The notes: a model not told the origin generated them from the sequence alone. Numbered from the stretch's first letter, positions 37,490 to 50,218 are shown. The stretch is DNA of 64,000 bases from Luzula sylvatica (GCA_946800325.1 OX326957.1:55361798-55425797), one strand, 5' to 3'. Numbers and translations: made by a program.

Positions 37490-37860
37490 AAAAAGTAACC
37501 ATGATGAGGTGGCAAAATTGGGTTCAGTGGCTTAATTAACCTATCTAATTGACTCGATTAAATATTAATTGACACGTTTAATTGACAAATAAATAATTTA
37601 TAATAGGGGACGCAGGTGGATCGCCACAACGCCCGCAGGAGGATCGCCACTACATCCCTACCTCTCCTCTCACGTTATTTGTTCATTCTTGCGGTCATTT
37701 TTGTATCTAGATACTATGCTCTTTTGCGAAAGGTCTACATTTGTTCATCGATCGGGTCGTCGCTGAATATTTAATATTCTTGATTTGCATAATAATGTCA
37801 TTTTTTAATGAAATATATATATTGATTTATTATATGATTAAATCCGCAGCGAAGCGCTAG
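37490..37860 (+). mobile_element. MITE A fragment followed by a Helitron-like 3' end
   Basis: 37490-37600 matches half of MITE family A (ATGAGGTGGCAAAATTGGG, TTGACACGTTTAATTGAC). The segment ending at 37860 finishes CCGCAGCGAAGCGCTAG before T, a short AGCG-AAG-CGCT hairpin and a CTAG terminus as in Helitron 3' ends. The Helitron 5' end was not found, although GGTGGATCGCCACAACG / GGAGGATCGCCACTAC near 37617 is repeated. Confidence 0.5.
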
Positions 37861-37950
37861 TAATTTTTCTAGTTAATATAAAAATATAAAAACATAATAT
37901 TCTATTCTATAATAATTACAATTCGTTGATTCGTGATTTATGATTCTCTT

Positions 37951-39234
37951 AGGATTTGTTTGGAGTGTGGAATTTGAGTTGGAATTAATGATACAAACGT
38001 AAATTGTTTGTTTGGTGTATTTATAAGAATGGAAATATATAATTTTTGAAATCTTCTGATTCAAATTTTCTATTAAAGTTTGATTCTCTAAATTTGATAA
38101 GTGTCGAAATGGAACAAAAGATTAGTCAAAGAATAATTATATTATAATTATTAAATCCTATAATTAATATAATATTATATATTATTATAATAACATATAA
38201 TAATTATTAGACGTAATTATTATATCATATTTATATAATTAATATAATATTAGATTTGTTACTATACATAATATTATTATGTGGATAAAATATAATTTTA
38301 TAATAATACAACAATACATTTAAATGTATATAAATAATCCGATTCCACTATACTAATTTCACTTGCCAAACAACCCATTAAAGAAAATGTATATAAATAA
38401 TTCAAATTGTCGAATTAAATACATAATATTAGTATTCAGGTTGTTTACGTGGGGACATGTTTGTGAGGATGAAATTATATATTTTCGTTGCAATTTAATT
38501 TTTGGCCAAGGAAAATGAAATTGTATTATTTTTGATATTTTCTCTTTCCACGTAATTAGTAAAGTTTGATTCCTTAAATTCGAGAAATACTAAAATGAAA
38601 TTATATTATAATTATTAAATCCGTATAATTGCTACATAATTGTTAATATTACAGTAATTATATTATAATTATCACATTCGTATTATTAACATATATTATG
38701 ATAAAGAAATTATTATGTTCTAATATAATATAGTATATATATTATTGTAATGATATGTAATAATAATAAAATAATTTTATACCCATATTATTATAAATAT
38801 TCTTATAATAATTATAGTATAATAATAATGTAATCATATTATAATTAATATAATATTAGATATATCATTGTAATAATATATGATAATATTTATATTATAC
38901 CTATATAATTAATATTATAGCATATATTATTATTAATTGTATATAATATACTATTATAATAATAATGTAATAATAATGTAATATTTATATTTAATATTAT
39001 TTGATGATTTAAGAATGATATTTAATATATTCTTTTATCAATTTTAATTAAACATAATTTTTACGTTTTCGATTACAAAAATTTAAAGTTTTATAAACAA
39101 CCAAATAATAAATTATATTTTCATAATCTTATAATTTATATATCCAAACAAACTGTGAAGTTATTAATTCCAAAAAAAAAATCATCTTATAATCCGATTT
39201 AACTCTATTAGTTATATTTGCCAAACATGTCCTA
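37951..39234. mobile_element. AT-rich Tourist-like elements, two adjacent or nested
   Basis: Outer ends are GGATTTGTTTGGAGTG (37951) and, in reverse complement, GGACATGTTTGGCAAAT (39234), flanked by TA. An internal right end CTTGCCAAACAACCCA lies near 38388, followed by a new left-like end GGGGACATGTTTGTGAGG near 38451. Both segments end with ATAATCCGATT-type sub-terminal sequence. The interior is AT repeat with no frame. Exact nesting is inferred. Confidence 0.6.
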
Positions 39235-40704
39235 ATAGAAAGGGTAGCTCTTTATCATTTTGTTTTCAAAGGTAATGGAGTTGTTCGGTACTCTTGAAAA
39301 ATGGAGAGAGGCTAGATGGCCATCGAGAATATTTCATAAGTTCATCCAAATATATATCAGCATTATCATGTGTGTCCAAAATTGTCTTGTTTTCTTTTAG
39401 CTTTACAATTTTAGTAATAATGAAAGTGGCCATCTCCTAATTAATATTCTTTTGGCTTGATGAATTATTGGATTATTTTGACTATCTTTTAATAGAAGGG
39501 CAATTTTGCATAACGACATGCATTTTTTTTTCTTAGGGGGTGTTTGGATGCATGGAATTAGGGATGAAATTGAATCTTAAAATTCCAATAATGCATATTC
39601 TTTGTTTGGCACAAAGAATTATGGAAAGAATTAGATGGTGGAGCATATCAAAATTCCATTTTTCTTGCAAATTGTAATTCCAATAAAAGTTGGAGTGTCA
39701 AAGTGGAGCATCTTCATCTAATTATTAAATTAATTTAATTAATATTATGATAATTTTATAAGTATTAATCAATATAACTAATATTATATTATATTAATAT
39801 ATGGATAAATAATTATTTTATCATAATATAATTAATAATTAATATTATAATAAAATAATTATTTTAACTATAATATATATTAATAGATAAAATATAAAAT
39901 TTTAATAATATAGACGTACATTTAACATTTTTTAATTATTATTATAATATTATTATTAGGTAATTGCAAATATTATAGTAATTATATTAAAATATTAAAA
40001 TAATAATTTTAATGATAAGATATATATTAATAGATAAAATTTAATATTATAATAATATAAAAGTAAATTTAATATTTTTTTTATTATTATAATATAATTA
40101 TTAATATTATAGTAATTATATTAAAATAACATGCTAATTATTTTAATTATAATATATATTAATAGATAAAATATAACATTATAATAATATAAAAGTATAT
40201 TTCTTTTATATTTAATATTATTATTATATAATTGCTAATATTATAATAAATATATTAAAACAATAATATTACTTACATTATATATGATTAGATAAATTAT
40301 AATATTATAATAATATAGAAGTACATTTAATATTTTCAAATTATTATTATACAATTTATAATATTATAGAACTTATATTGAAATAATAAAATAATTATTA
40401 TAATAATAATATATATTAATAGATATAATATAATAATATAAAAGTACAGTTAATATTTTATATTATTTTCTATATAATTCCTAATATTATAGTAATTATA
40501 TTAAAATTATTAACTAAATTCCAGTATTTTCATAATGACTTATAAAATATAACAATATAATATAATTTTATATAATAATATTGTTATAATTTTATATTGA
40601 AATAATGTTATATTATAATAATATGTTTTTATCTAACTAATATTACAATAATAATATTACAATAATATTATTATTCTTTATCAATTTTAATGAAATATTA
40701 TTTC

Positions 40705-42111
40705 TGTTGGTTAATTCTAACCTAGAGGGGGGTAAATTTGGCAATCTAACTTATACTTAGTTTAGATTTAACCTAATTTACGGTGCGGAATAAATAATAA
40801 TTTAGATGATAAAGATGATACCGTACAAACACTTTGACACAAGATGTTTGTTTACGAAGTTCGGTAGGTGGTTGCTTTGTAATTTTAACTCACCCTTTAC
40901 TCGCTTAATTGACCGATTCAATTATTTGCGAGTACCTACGTCTCCGGGAATGTCTTGTGCCTCTTTTTGGCTTTCGATTGAATTCCAACTCAACTCGATT
41001 ACAAGGATTTGCCTAGATCGATTTACACGCTTCTATCGATCTATAGCTTAGGCTCTTTACACTTTGTTGCACTAGCCTATTACACTTTTTCACTAATCGA
41101 GCTACAACGTGATCGGTCACGTGAGTGGGATACGATTAGTGGAGAATATCGAAAGTAGATCAACGATCTAAAGAGGTTTCTCAAGCTATCAATGGATATA
41201 GATAATCACAGCTTAGGGTTTCTCTCTTTTTAGGTTTGAATGTTTGAAAAATGAGGAAGTCGGAGAGAGAGACCCATGAAGGATTCTATTTATACTCTCT
41301 ATAGAAATCCTTCAGAAAACTTGTAGTGCGTTCGAACGCATACAGTCCGTTCGGAACGCACTTGAAGTTTGCACTAGCCGTTTCAAAATAACGTGCAAGT
41401 ACATCTTGGGTCCGTTCGAACTTACAATGTCCGTTCGTAACGGACTCAATTATACATAGCATTTTGCGTTCACAGGAACAAGAGTCCGTTCAACGCACTG
41501 AAAAGTGGGGGAACGGATTCCAGGTTGTCCGTTCGAACGCACATGTGTGTTCGTTCGAACGCACACATCCCTGTGACGTTTTCCGTTCACAGGAAGGATT
41601 GTCCGTTCAACGCACTCAGAAGGTGGGTGAACGGATTCTAATTATCCGTTCGAACGGACATGATTGTTCGTTCGAACGTACACATCCCTGTGACACGTTT
41701 GGTTCTAATCAAGCTTTAAAGTTTTGATATTTTAGCAAGTCCGTTCAGAACGGACTTTGAGTTCGTTCATAACGCACTTCCTGCTTGACTGAACTCTTTG
41801 TTATTTTGAACATGATTTTACTTGAGTTCTACTAGGTTTGTACCTATGGTTTATTTGTGGCGTATCCCACTCACGGAAGGCTTCAACATCTTGAGTCTTG
41901 ATGTATTCCAATGGACTTCCTTGTGTTCTTCTTTTCTTGTTTATGTTGAGACTTCATGTCCTGATTCTTGATGTAATCCAATGAAGTCCTCCTTCACAAG
42001 TCCTCCTTCATCTTCGTATCGTACCTATGTTATCCTGCACCTTTCTAGATGTATACATTAGTAATGACAGTGTTTTGAAATAATCAAACTATCAGGAAAT
42101 TTGAACCAACA
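40705..42111 (+). mobile_element. Solo LTR, 1407 bp, with palindrome array
   Basis: Ends TGTTGGTTAATTC and ATTTGAACCAACA. Exact 5-bp target duplication ATTTC at 40700-40704 and 42112-42116. No internal retroviral coding domain, primer site or second LTR is present, so it is the product of LTR-LTR recombination. It contains TTACGAAGTTCGG and CCTACGTCTCCGGG blocks that are also found in the partial element at 63762-64000, and an array of GTSCGT palindromes at 41326-41777. Orientation is taken from those blocks. Confidence 0.9.
41326..41777. repeat. Array of GTSCGTTCGAACGSAC palindromes
   Basis: About twelve inverted repeats in 450 bp. Examples are GTGCGTTCGAACGCA at 41326, GTCCGTTCGTAACGGAC near 41430, GTTCGTTCGAACGCAC near 41550, ATCCGTTCGAACGGAC near 41645 and GTCCGTTCAGAACGGAC near 41740. 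The half-sites GTCCGT and GTGCGT are the same as in the array at 7370; only the centre differs (TCGA instead of CATG). Some units lack one or two central bases. Confidence 0.92.
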
Positions 42112-42297
42112 ATTTCTACATTTTTAATAACAAAATTCCAAATTTTTGTGACCAACCAAACAAAGAATTATATTTTTCAGCATCTTATAATTCGGACATC
42201 CAAACAAACTGTGAAATTACTAATTCCAGAATTTTTTACTCCTCCACCTTATAATCCGATTCCACTCTACTAATTCCGCTTGCCAAACGGCCCCTTA

Positions 42298-43308
42298 GTG
42301 CCCCCATTTTCATAGCTTTTAGGGTTTTGTCCTTGATTGGAGACAAGACCAAATCTTCTATCATAAAGGATGTCCTTTGAAGTTGACACCAATCTCTTCA
42401 CACCATTTCAATGCACTCCTTTTTTTCTCTCTCTGCCATTTATTGACAAAATGTGGTCTCTATTTTGTCCTAGGCATGATATATTGATATGCAGGTTTGT
42501 GACTAGTTATTTTATTTCTAACAAAATCAGGGGCCTTTTTGCTTATACATTACTAAAAACTGTTAATTATTATTTTTTATATCAATGTATCATTTGAAGT
42601 AGCTATTAACTTATTATCATTGTCATTGTTATGTTTATTACTATTTATATTTTTTGTTAATTTTTTGTAAGTATTCATGAAGGATAGGGGTTTGATCAAA
42701 ATTTCATTGTTTTGAATGGTCTTAATTTTTAACTGGCCCATTTAAAATAGCCTAGACTAGTATAAGCCTATTATTATTCAGAACTAAGTACTTACTATTC
42801 TATAACTACAAGACATTTGAGCCTGTTTGGAAAAGCCTTCAAATGTAATTCTAGAAAGCCTTTTTGGAAAAAAATATATCCTAAAAAAGTTTTTATTCAT
42901 AAATACTACCCCTATGAAACATCTAAATAATATATACAACCCTACAAAGTTGAAAAATTGAAATATCATGCTGCCCTAGGAAACATGAAAAAAAGAAATT
43001 ACACTGAGCACCGATGCATACACATAAACAAACCATAAATCTGTCAGAAAATACTTAAGTTTGTATTTGATTTTGGGTACATAATTAATTAGTTCTTGTC
43101 ACAAACTTAGCTACTTGTGAAGTATTTGTGGTCGTTTACGTGCATGTATCATTTACTTGTCTATACTAAAACTAAAATACTTGTTTTTTCTAAAAGAATT
43201 ACTTTTAAGAAGGATAACTTTATTTGCATTATCGTAAGGATAAATTTGATATTTAGTGTTTTTGTAAGGGCATATATCAAATTGCCCCTTTTGTATATGC
43301 AAGCTTGG
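42298..43308. other. Intergenic DNA, no gene seen
   Basis: AT-rich with short ORFs lacking any recognisable feature. Nothing is supported. Confidence 0.5.
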
Positions 43309-43565
43309 CGAAGGGTTCCCAAACTCATCCCAATAACCTCGACGATGTAACAAAAGTAGATTGATTAACATTTTAATCGACTCAGTTAAATGTTAATTGA
43401 CACGTTTAATTAACACGTCAATAATATATAATATGTTAATATTAATAAATGTCAATTAAAGTATCAATTCAATTAAATAAATCAATTAATAATACTAATT
43501 AATTCACTTAATCATTTCTTATCGTCTCATAAAAAATGTTTTGTTGTGTTTACGGGGCTCCATAT
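43309..43565. mobile_element. MITE family A, copy 3
   Basis: Begins GGGTTCCCAAACTCATCCCA with TAACCTCGACGATG and ends with TTATCGTCTCATAAAAAATG and GGGGCTCCATATATAACC. The interior TTAATTGACACGTTTAATT and ACACGTCAATAATATATAAT match the copy at 3845. It shows both ends better than the others. Confidence 0.72.
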
Positions 43566-44711
43566 ATAACCCTCCTTGGTGTGAAAGAGTGATTGATTAG
43601 CCAAGGAGCCTCAAATTTGTCCACTATATTGGCTTTGATTATTTTACTTTATCCATGGACTAACTCTTTAAAATATGTTTATTATTAATTATCTAGGCCA
43701 ATAAGCATCTCCTAAAATTCACCACCATGACACATAAGTTAGGAACACAGTTCATCAGATATTTCAACAAGTCATTTTAAAATATGCATCATAGCATTAT
43801 TATTTCTTTTTAAAAGAATTATTGGGTATTGTTTGTTTTGTATATTCAATTGCATTGCTCAAGAGATTATATTTCTTATTTTCAATTGTGCAAAAAGTAA
43901 ATTTCCTTTATATTAAACACAATACTTGTCAAAATTACCTTTGATTATTGTTCTATGAACAAAATAAAAAGACTAGTAAAGTCACAAATTAGATAAAATA
44001 ATGTTACCATAATGTATTCGCATTCATCGAATCAGAATTTGCCACGTCGCATTCGTGTATAATCGGAATATATTTTTATGAGCTTTGTATCATTACTTGG
44101 TTAGTTAACATTTTTTTTAATTATTGCATTAAAATATGGGCGATGTCAGAGAACATAATGCTCAACACAACACAACCACTCCAAAGTGTAAATATTCAAA
44201 TGTACCTAATTCGGTCCCTTTAATGATGGCGCCCACATTCTTTCTCTAAGTACTTTTAACAAAACAAAACAAAAATTCATCCATTGGCCATATAAAATTC
44301 AAACAATAATAATATTATAATCAAGAGTGTATATATTGAGTTTCACAAGAGTGTGATAAAAATCCTCCCTAATATCAGCGGACTCATTGAATTAATGGTT
44401 AATCGAGTTAAAAAATTAATTTTAATTAAATATAACAAGTACAGACCAATTAACAAACAGAAAAATTACCAAAAAAAAAAAAATTTAATTAAAATTATGA
44501 CAGGTGGTGGCGTCATTGAGGATGTTTATTCCATTTTTGTGGAGAAGATTATAATTTTTCTATAATCAATGCTGAAATGGACCAAAGTATTAGAGTAAAA
44601 ATTCTCACAATCATAATTATCAAAACTTATTGATACACCTTATACAATTTCTATTTCTACACACTAGAACATAATCACCTAATAATCGTAAATTTCTCGA
44701 AAAATTGGTCT
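43566..44711. other. 3' flank of the zinc-finger gene and intergenic DNA
   Basis: AT-rich, with no supported ORF. The part next to 44711 would hold the zinc-finger 3' untranslated region. Confidence 0.45.
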
Positions 44712-45547
44712 TCACAGCTTAAGTGTGAGATCCGGTTCATCTAATTGCAAAGATTCTTGCGAAGTTTTCGTGTCGATTACGTCACGATTCGAATTTTGCC
44801 TGTAACTCCCTGGCCAATGCAGACCAAAACCTTCTTCTTCCATAAAAGCCTGTATCGATACCGGTACCGACTGGTTAACCAAAGAGCTATGCGCCTCGAT
44901 GTCAAGTGGAGCGTATAAAAAAGACCCGTTCAAAGGTAACGACGCGATATTAGCGGGGAAAGTATAGGGAAATACATTAGTTCTTTGTCGAGCGAGTGAC
45001 CTCTCTCTCTTGTGTGCATTTTGGTGTCCGCCTAGCGCTTGCGAGCTGAAGAACTTCCTTTTGCAAAAATTGCATGAGAAAACCTTGATAAATGAAAAAA
45101 AAAAAAATTAGTTATTATTTACAAATTCATTTTTTTCTTTCACTAAAGTACACTAAACTTTTCTTTCTTACTTTCAAAACTCCCCTAGCTTTTTAGATTC
45201 GTTGTTTTAGTCTATAAAATAGATCATTTTATCTTTTTACAAAATATTTTGGGAAATCAGGAGTTTTTTTTGTTTGTTGAGAAATTCCCCAATTTAGTTT
45301 GATATAACTGACAAACCTTGGGTTCTTTGTGGCAAGGGGCTATGTGATCGTTTATACGTAGAGTATGCATGTCAGTGCTACTCTCATCACTAGTGCTTGC
45401 CGGTTCTTTGGTGTTGTAGAGAGAGAGGGAGAGATCTAGAGTTTGTGGATTGGTTTTGGGAAGAAAGAGAAATGGTTCTTGAGTGTTTGATATGTTCGAG
45501 GCAACATGACTCGTCACATCCGATATATCATCCGTTGACGAATCCAT
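44712..45547 (-). CDS. Single C2H2 (QALGGH) zinc-finger protein with EAR motif
   Basis: Two exons: 45547-45317 and 45083-44712, in phase 0, giving 200 aa. The plant-specific finger [20 protein letters not shown] with NAH sits at about residues 79-101 with spacing C-x2-C-x12-H-x3-[10 protein letters not shown] (residues 37-45) is an EAR-type repression motif, and the end PDLTLKL is a second leucine-rich motif typical of ZFP1/3/4/7-like proteins. Such proteins are small nuclear transcriptional repressors. Only one finger is present. The splice acceptor reads ATCAAG, an uncommon AAG, but the joined product is needed to complete the finger, so I keep it. The exact paralogue (ZFP4, ZFP3 or ZFP7) cannot be decided here. 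Confidence 0.88.
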
Positions 45548-46556
45548 TGTCGACTCGTTAACGTTGTAGGAGAACCGAATTCTGCAAATTAAACCTTAAT
45601 CTTAACAAAGTAAACAAACTATTCAATTCTTCATAATTGAAGAATAAAAGGAAAAGAAAGACAGTTCAATTCAAGCAAATAGACAAAGCCACCAAGACCC
45701 AATTCAATTCGACCAAAAATATAAGCAAATCTACCATCAAAATTCAAAATTCAGCAGATTCAGATGAGAATTGAGCTAGGAAATACATACCTATTATTGA
45801 AAAGGTTTGTTCTTTGAAGGAGGAAAAAGAAGAGGTCTTCTTGAGGAGGCTTTGTTCTTTTGGTACAAAAGGGACAAAAGAGATGGAAAAAAGAAAAGTG
45901 AAGTGATGTGAGATAGCAAGGTATATCACAATTCACATGTATGTGTATATAGTGGCATGTACAAATGTTTTAATTATGGAAAAACAAGGATACTTTTTGG
46001 TCCAGATCTTCTAAGACATGTATTGTCATATTTCATGCATAACAATTCACTGACATGAATCTTTAGAATGTTTATTTCATTTGTTTTTAAGCATTACAAG
46101 TGAAATTCCAACAAAATTTTATCGAAGTTAGTAAAAGATTGTTAACTTTATGAACATGCCAAACTTTATTTTTATAATTTAAAATTGTTAAGATTATAAG
46201 TTAAATATCTTGATGTACATGAGATATATACCACAACAATTAGGTTTGTAGGGATTCTTGGTGGGGGGAAAGTTGGCTTTGTTTGTTCCTTTATTTATTT
46301 ATCCAAAGAAAAGATGCCCATTTTCTTTGAGCACTCAACCTATACATAGTTCAAATTTTCTATGACCTAAATTATGATTAAACTTCACATTTTGTTAGAA
46401 TCAAAACATTGAGATTTCCAAGAACCAAATTAAACAATTTGGAAATACATACCAACAATCAATCAATATTTCAATGTTCAATTAAAAAAAGGGATAAAAA
46501 ATATAAGAACCAATTGAAATAAATGTAAAAGAATCATACAATTTCTTAATTTGTTT
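45548..46556. other. Zinc-finger promoter and cytochrome b561 3' flank
   Basis: No gene supported. The segment 45548-45900 is the likely 5' leader and promoter of the zinc-finger gene. A minus-strand ORF at 45744-45929 is not convincing. Confidence 0.4.
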
Positions 46557-47918
46557 TTACAAAGAAACCCTTCTCAAAGCGACCGTTACCGTCACGGCTA
46601 GACCGAAGAGAAGGATAAACAACCCCGTGAAATTTATCACTCTACTTTCAGAAAGAGAATCAATTGCACTACTCTTCTGCATCAATCCTGTCTCGGCCGT
46701 GCAAATCGTCATCAGAAAAATTGCGATGCCTGCAGTTACGTGTATGGGTGCGGCCATTTTGCGAGTCACCGGAGGAGCTCTTGGAAACCAAAAGAGAAGA
46801 AACGAAAATAGCCACTACAAATATATCATGTAACCACAATTAGACATGATTATAATCGAGATCACAAATACTCATTGTTACAACCAAAATCAAGAAAATA
46901 AAAATAGAACATGGATCAAATTTAGGGAACCCAATCGATATGGGCCTAGATCCATATTATGATAACCCAATCAAGAAATTAAAAATAGAAGAAGAATTTC
47001 TACGGCTCAATTTCAAGCGTGTCCTACAAAATATCACGTATATCTTAGTAAAATAGAAAATACAACGAATAACCCTGTAAATTTTCAAATTATGATAACC
47101 CAAACAAACTACAATTTATACATCTTATTTGCGAATTACTTCAAGTTAACTATCTCCAATTTATGATCATTTCCTAACTATTAACAGAGAATACAGCCAC
47201 AAGCATGCTTGATATTTTATATATTTAATTATTTATAGGAATAGGAATATGTGATTTTTTTTCAATATTTTGTGAAATGCTGTCTTTTATCCAATAAGTC
47301 CAATAAAATAATGTCAACATAGTAAAAAAAAAAAAGGGATAGAAAATTACTTGCAATCCGAATAAGCAGATTGTACACATTCCTAACCAAGAATGCAAAG
47401 ACATCATGTTAGGGCTTTGGGTCATGTGGTGGTACTTAAAAGCCACGTAGACTCCGAAAATGCCGAGAATTAGCGCGATGAACTGAAGCGCCATATGAAC
47501 GAACTTTTGCGCGGTTCTTTGGATCATTACAGTCTTATACACCATTATTGCTGAAAAAGACGGAAATAAATCAATATTTTTCCAATGAGCATGGCTAGCA
47601 AATTAAGCGATTTTTAACTTTCGATATTTTCTTCGATATATTATGTGTACCTTCTCCTATTACGAGAACGAATCCCAAACACATCACAAGTGGATGTACC
47701 TGAAAATTAAATACATTAATTTTTTTTAAAAAAACTATGCGTATTAATTTACGTACATTGAAAACGAGAGCGGGATCCTGTGAATATATATTTGCTCCAC
47801 CCTCGAAATGAATAATCCACACGAGCATGAGAATGAAAACAACGAGGGCTAAAATATGTGCTGCGGTGGTGACATGGCGAGCGAACAAGACCGTAGAAAT
47901 GCCGCTCATCATAGCCAT
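46557..47918 (-). CDS. CYB561: Cytochrome b561, transmembrane ascorbate-dependent reductase
   Basis: Four exons: 47918-47757, 47699-47651, 47550-47351, 46814-46557, all GT-AG, giving 222 aa, the usual family size. These proteins move an electron from ascorbate across a membrane (tonoplast in several plant members) to monodehydroascorbate or ferric chelates. Six membrane helices are visible, including LALVVFILMLVWIIHF, VMCLGFVLVIGEG, ALQFIALILGIFGVYVAF and LFILLFGLAVTVTVAL. The two haem pairs are His56 (VHPLVM), His89 (KFVHMAL), His123 (SLHSWLG) and His162 (PIHVTAG), in the four central helices. GEAIMVYKTV and KYHHMTQSPNMMSLHSW are typical family segments. There is no DOMON domain, so it is the simple CYB561 class. 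The start MAMMSG at 47918 directly precedes the first helix region. Confidence 0.93.
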
Positions 47919-48547
47919 ATTTGGAAGCAGAGAGAGAAAATATTTGGAGGTGCTATGTGTAGAGAGAGAGAGAGAGAGAGAGAGGTGTTTTAATAGAGGA
48001 ATGGTTGAATGAAATGGTTTTGGTATAAATACTTAGGCTTTGCAAGGAGGGAAAGTAATCTAAAATGATTGATTTCATAATTTTTAAATTAAACTTTGAA
48101 TATGGGCTAGGAATAAGTTTCGAAAGCCCCCACCAATCTCACAAAAATAATTCATTCAATTTTATTTTTTATCCAAGTACCTAAAATAAATCCAAATTTC
48201 AAATAGTTTTTGCTCGCCACCACCTAAACGTTGGACTTATTTTGACCAATTTAATAAATTTAATTGGCCTTTTAGAAATTTGGGTTGCATTAAAGGCTTT
48301 ACCAGCAAGGAAAATTTGAATATCGCCCGGTTTTGTATTTAACAGTGTCAAATTATAATTATAATTATTATTTATAATTGAGTTCAAAAATATTAATGTT
48401 ATTTTGATCTTACAATAGTTAAAAATAAAATGACAACCAAAAATAAATTATGTGTTATTATGTAATTTTTCAATAGCCAAGTACAAATAGGCTCCTCACG
48501 AGCCCTGATAATTAGGTTGTTACTCATATTAAATATTTTAATTAATA
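47919..48547. other. Promoter region of cytochrome b561 gene
   Basis: An (AG)n run lies at about 47962-47982, roughly 50 bp before the ATG, probably in the leader. The remainder is AT-rich with no gene seen. Confidence 0.45.
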
Positions 48548-48761
48548 CTAGAATGTATCCTCGCTACGCGGTATTATAATTCTCATATTTTTGCTATATT
48601 ATATATGGTCAAATAATAATTATAAATTTTCAAAGACTTTAAAGTAAATTATTTGAAGAATCATATATGAAACTATAATTTTCTTAGATCCCCATATTAT
48701 AATTATAATTTCAATTTTAATTTTAAGGAGGTATGAATATGTGTTTGTTATATTATAGAGA
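48548..48761 (-). mobile_element. Very short non-autonomous Helitron (214 bp)
   Basis: Read on the minus strand it starts TCTCTATAATATAACAAACA and ends CCGCGTAGCGAGG ATACATT CTAG. A CGC-GTA-GCG hairpin lies about 10 bp before the CTAG terminus. The flanking bases are A before TC and T after CTAG, the A/T target expected of Helitrons. No coding. All canonical end features are present, so confidence is moderate to good despite the small size. Confidence 0.72.
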
Positions 48762-49930
48762 TAAATACATAATTCATAATCAGCAAAACAAGTATGTTAT
48801 CGTAATTTCTCATTTTTATATTAAAATAATATAACTGATACTATGCTTGGGAAGTAAAATTATCATTTTGCAATTTTTTTGGATTGAACTTGTTATTTTG
48901 AATATATGTAATCAGAATAAATTTCATTTTTTTTTTTTTATATTGACATTTTTTTATTAGCATGTATATAGCTATAATATTGTAAGTTTCAAGAATAATG
49001 AGATATTTTAGTTTTTGTTAATTTATATGGGTGTAATCGATTTTCAGATGTCTTTGCATGTATAACTACTAATTTTAAGGAGGTATGAATTTTTTTTTAT
49101 GCTCAGAGTTTCAAGAATAATTTTTTTGACACTCAATATTAGCATGCAAATTTGTAACGGATATAAACAATATAAAATTAAACTGTACATTTTGACTTGT
49201 TTTATAACTCGTAGTATTATAATTATAATGCAATTCAAAATCCTACATATGAAATTCTTGTATTTGAATTCCGGATTTAGAGCAAATTAAAATTAATGAA
49301 ATATGTATTGAAACAAAAATATCATTGATCAATTATACTCGTGCATATAATAATTAATTAATGTTTTTTATACATTTTCATTTTTTTAAGATTGTATATA
49401 TGTGAAAAATTTTATTCTATTTGTTAGCATATTATTGGAAAAATAAAACAAAGCAACGATTACTTTTATTTGTACTTAGAATAATTAATTATCCAACATA
49501 TTGTTTATAGCAAAATTATATGATAGTGATTAATAAATATTTTAGAGGTACACAAAACTATGTATCATACTAATTATTGCAATAATCATGTAATTATTCC
49601 AACTTATTTTTTTGCCCACTGATCTAATTATTTATATCTAATATTAATCTAATATTAATCCAGAAATCCAAGATCTAAAATAAACATAGTTTAAAAAAAA
49701 ATGACAATTCAAATTATCTAAGTAATCTTATTTCCAACGGTCAAATTTTTTTAAAATATCTTAATCTAACGTTAAGAAAATCAAATCTAACGTTAATATT
49801 TCGATGTTATACAAAATGAACTCGGTCCACAGTTTATTGATAGAATCTGAGTATGGTTTTCAGAAATGGTGTTCACATTAAATTGTAAACCGAGTTTACA
49901 GAATACTTTACCTTAGCACCACATTATTTC
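48762..49930. other. AT-rich intergenic DNA
   Basis: TTTTAAGGAGGTATGAAT occurs at about 48721 and again at about 49074, so a duplicated piece is present. No gene is supported. Confidence 0.45.
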
Positions 49931-49935
49931 TCCTG

Positions 49936-50218
49936 TATAAAACTCATCGGTCTATCTTCTCTCTCATCGTATTATCCTATCCCATTCCATTCCATTCCAT
50001 TCCTCGTCTCCAAGAAATCCTCGTTCTTCTCTCATCTCTCCCTTCTTCTCTTATTCTCTTTCCACTATGAAACCCTACATCCACAGATAGATACTCGACA
50101 ACCAACTCAAAATCTCTATTCCGTACTCAGATTGTTCGACTGGGAGTCAAGATGTGAAATCGGCACTCGAGAAGACCTCTAAACTCGTGCACTGAGATCT
50201 ATTCAATGGACAATTTCC
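49936..50218 (+). promoter_or_regulatory. TATA box and leader of the putative small spliced gene
   Basis: GTATAAAACTC at 49935-49945 is a good plant TATA box, followed within about 40 bp by pyrimidine-rich ATCTTCTCTCTCATC and CCATTCCATTCCATTCC repeats. A short upstream frame (ATGAAACCCTACATCCACAG then TAG) starts at 50067. This supports transcription of the + strand but does not prove it. Confidence 0.45.

Larger units (their letters stand above)
39536..42294. mobile_element. Harbinger/Tourist-like element split by a solo LTR
   Basis: Left end GGGGGTGTTTGGATGCATGG and right end, in reverse complement, GGGGCCGTTTGGCAAGCGG. A TTA duplication, the preferred PIF/Harbinger target, lies at 39533-39535 and 42295-42297. 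The interior is AT-rich and non-coding. The element is interrupted at 40705-42111 by a later LTR insertion. Without that insert it is about 1.35 kb. Confidence 0.85.

Noticed and set aside
40806..41727. ORFs at 40806-41051 and 41464-41727
   Set aside because: They lie within the solo LTR; the second one simply translates the palindrome array.
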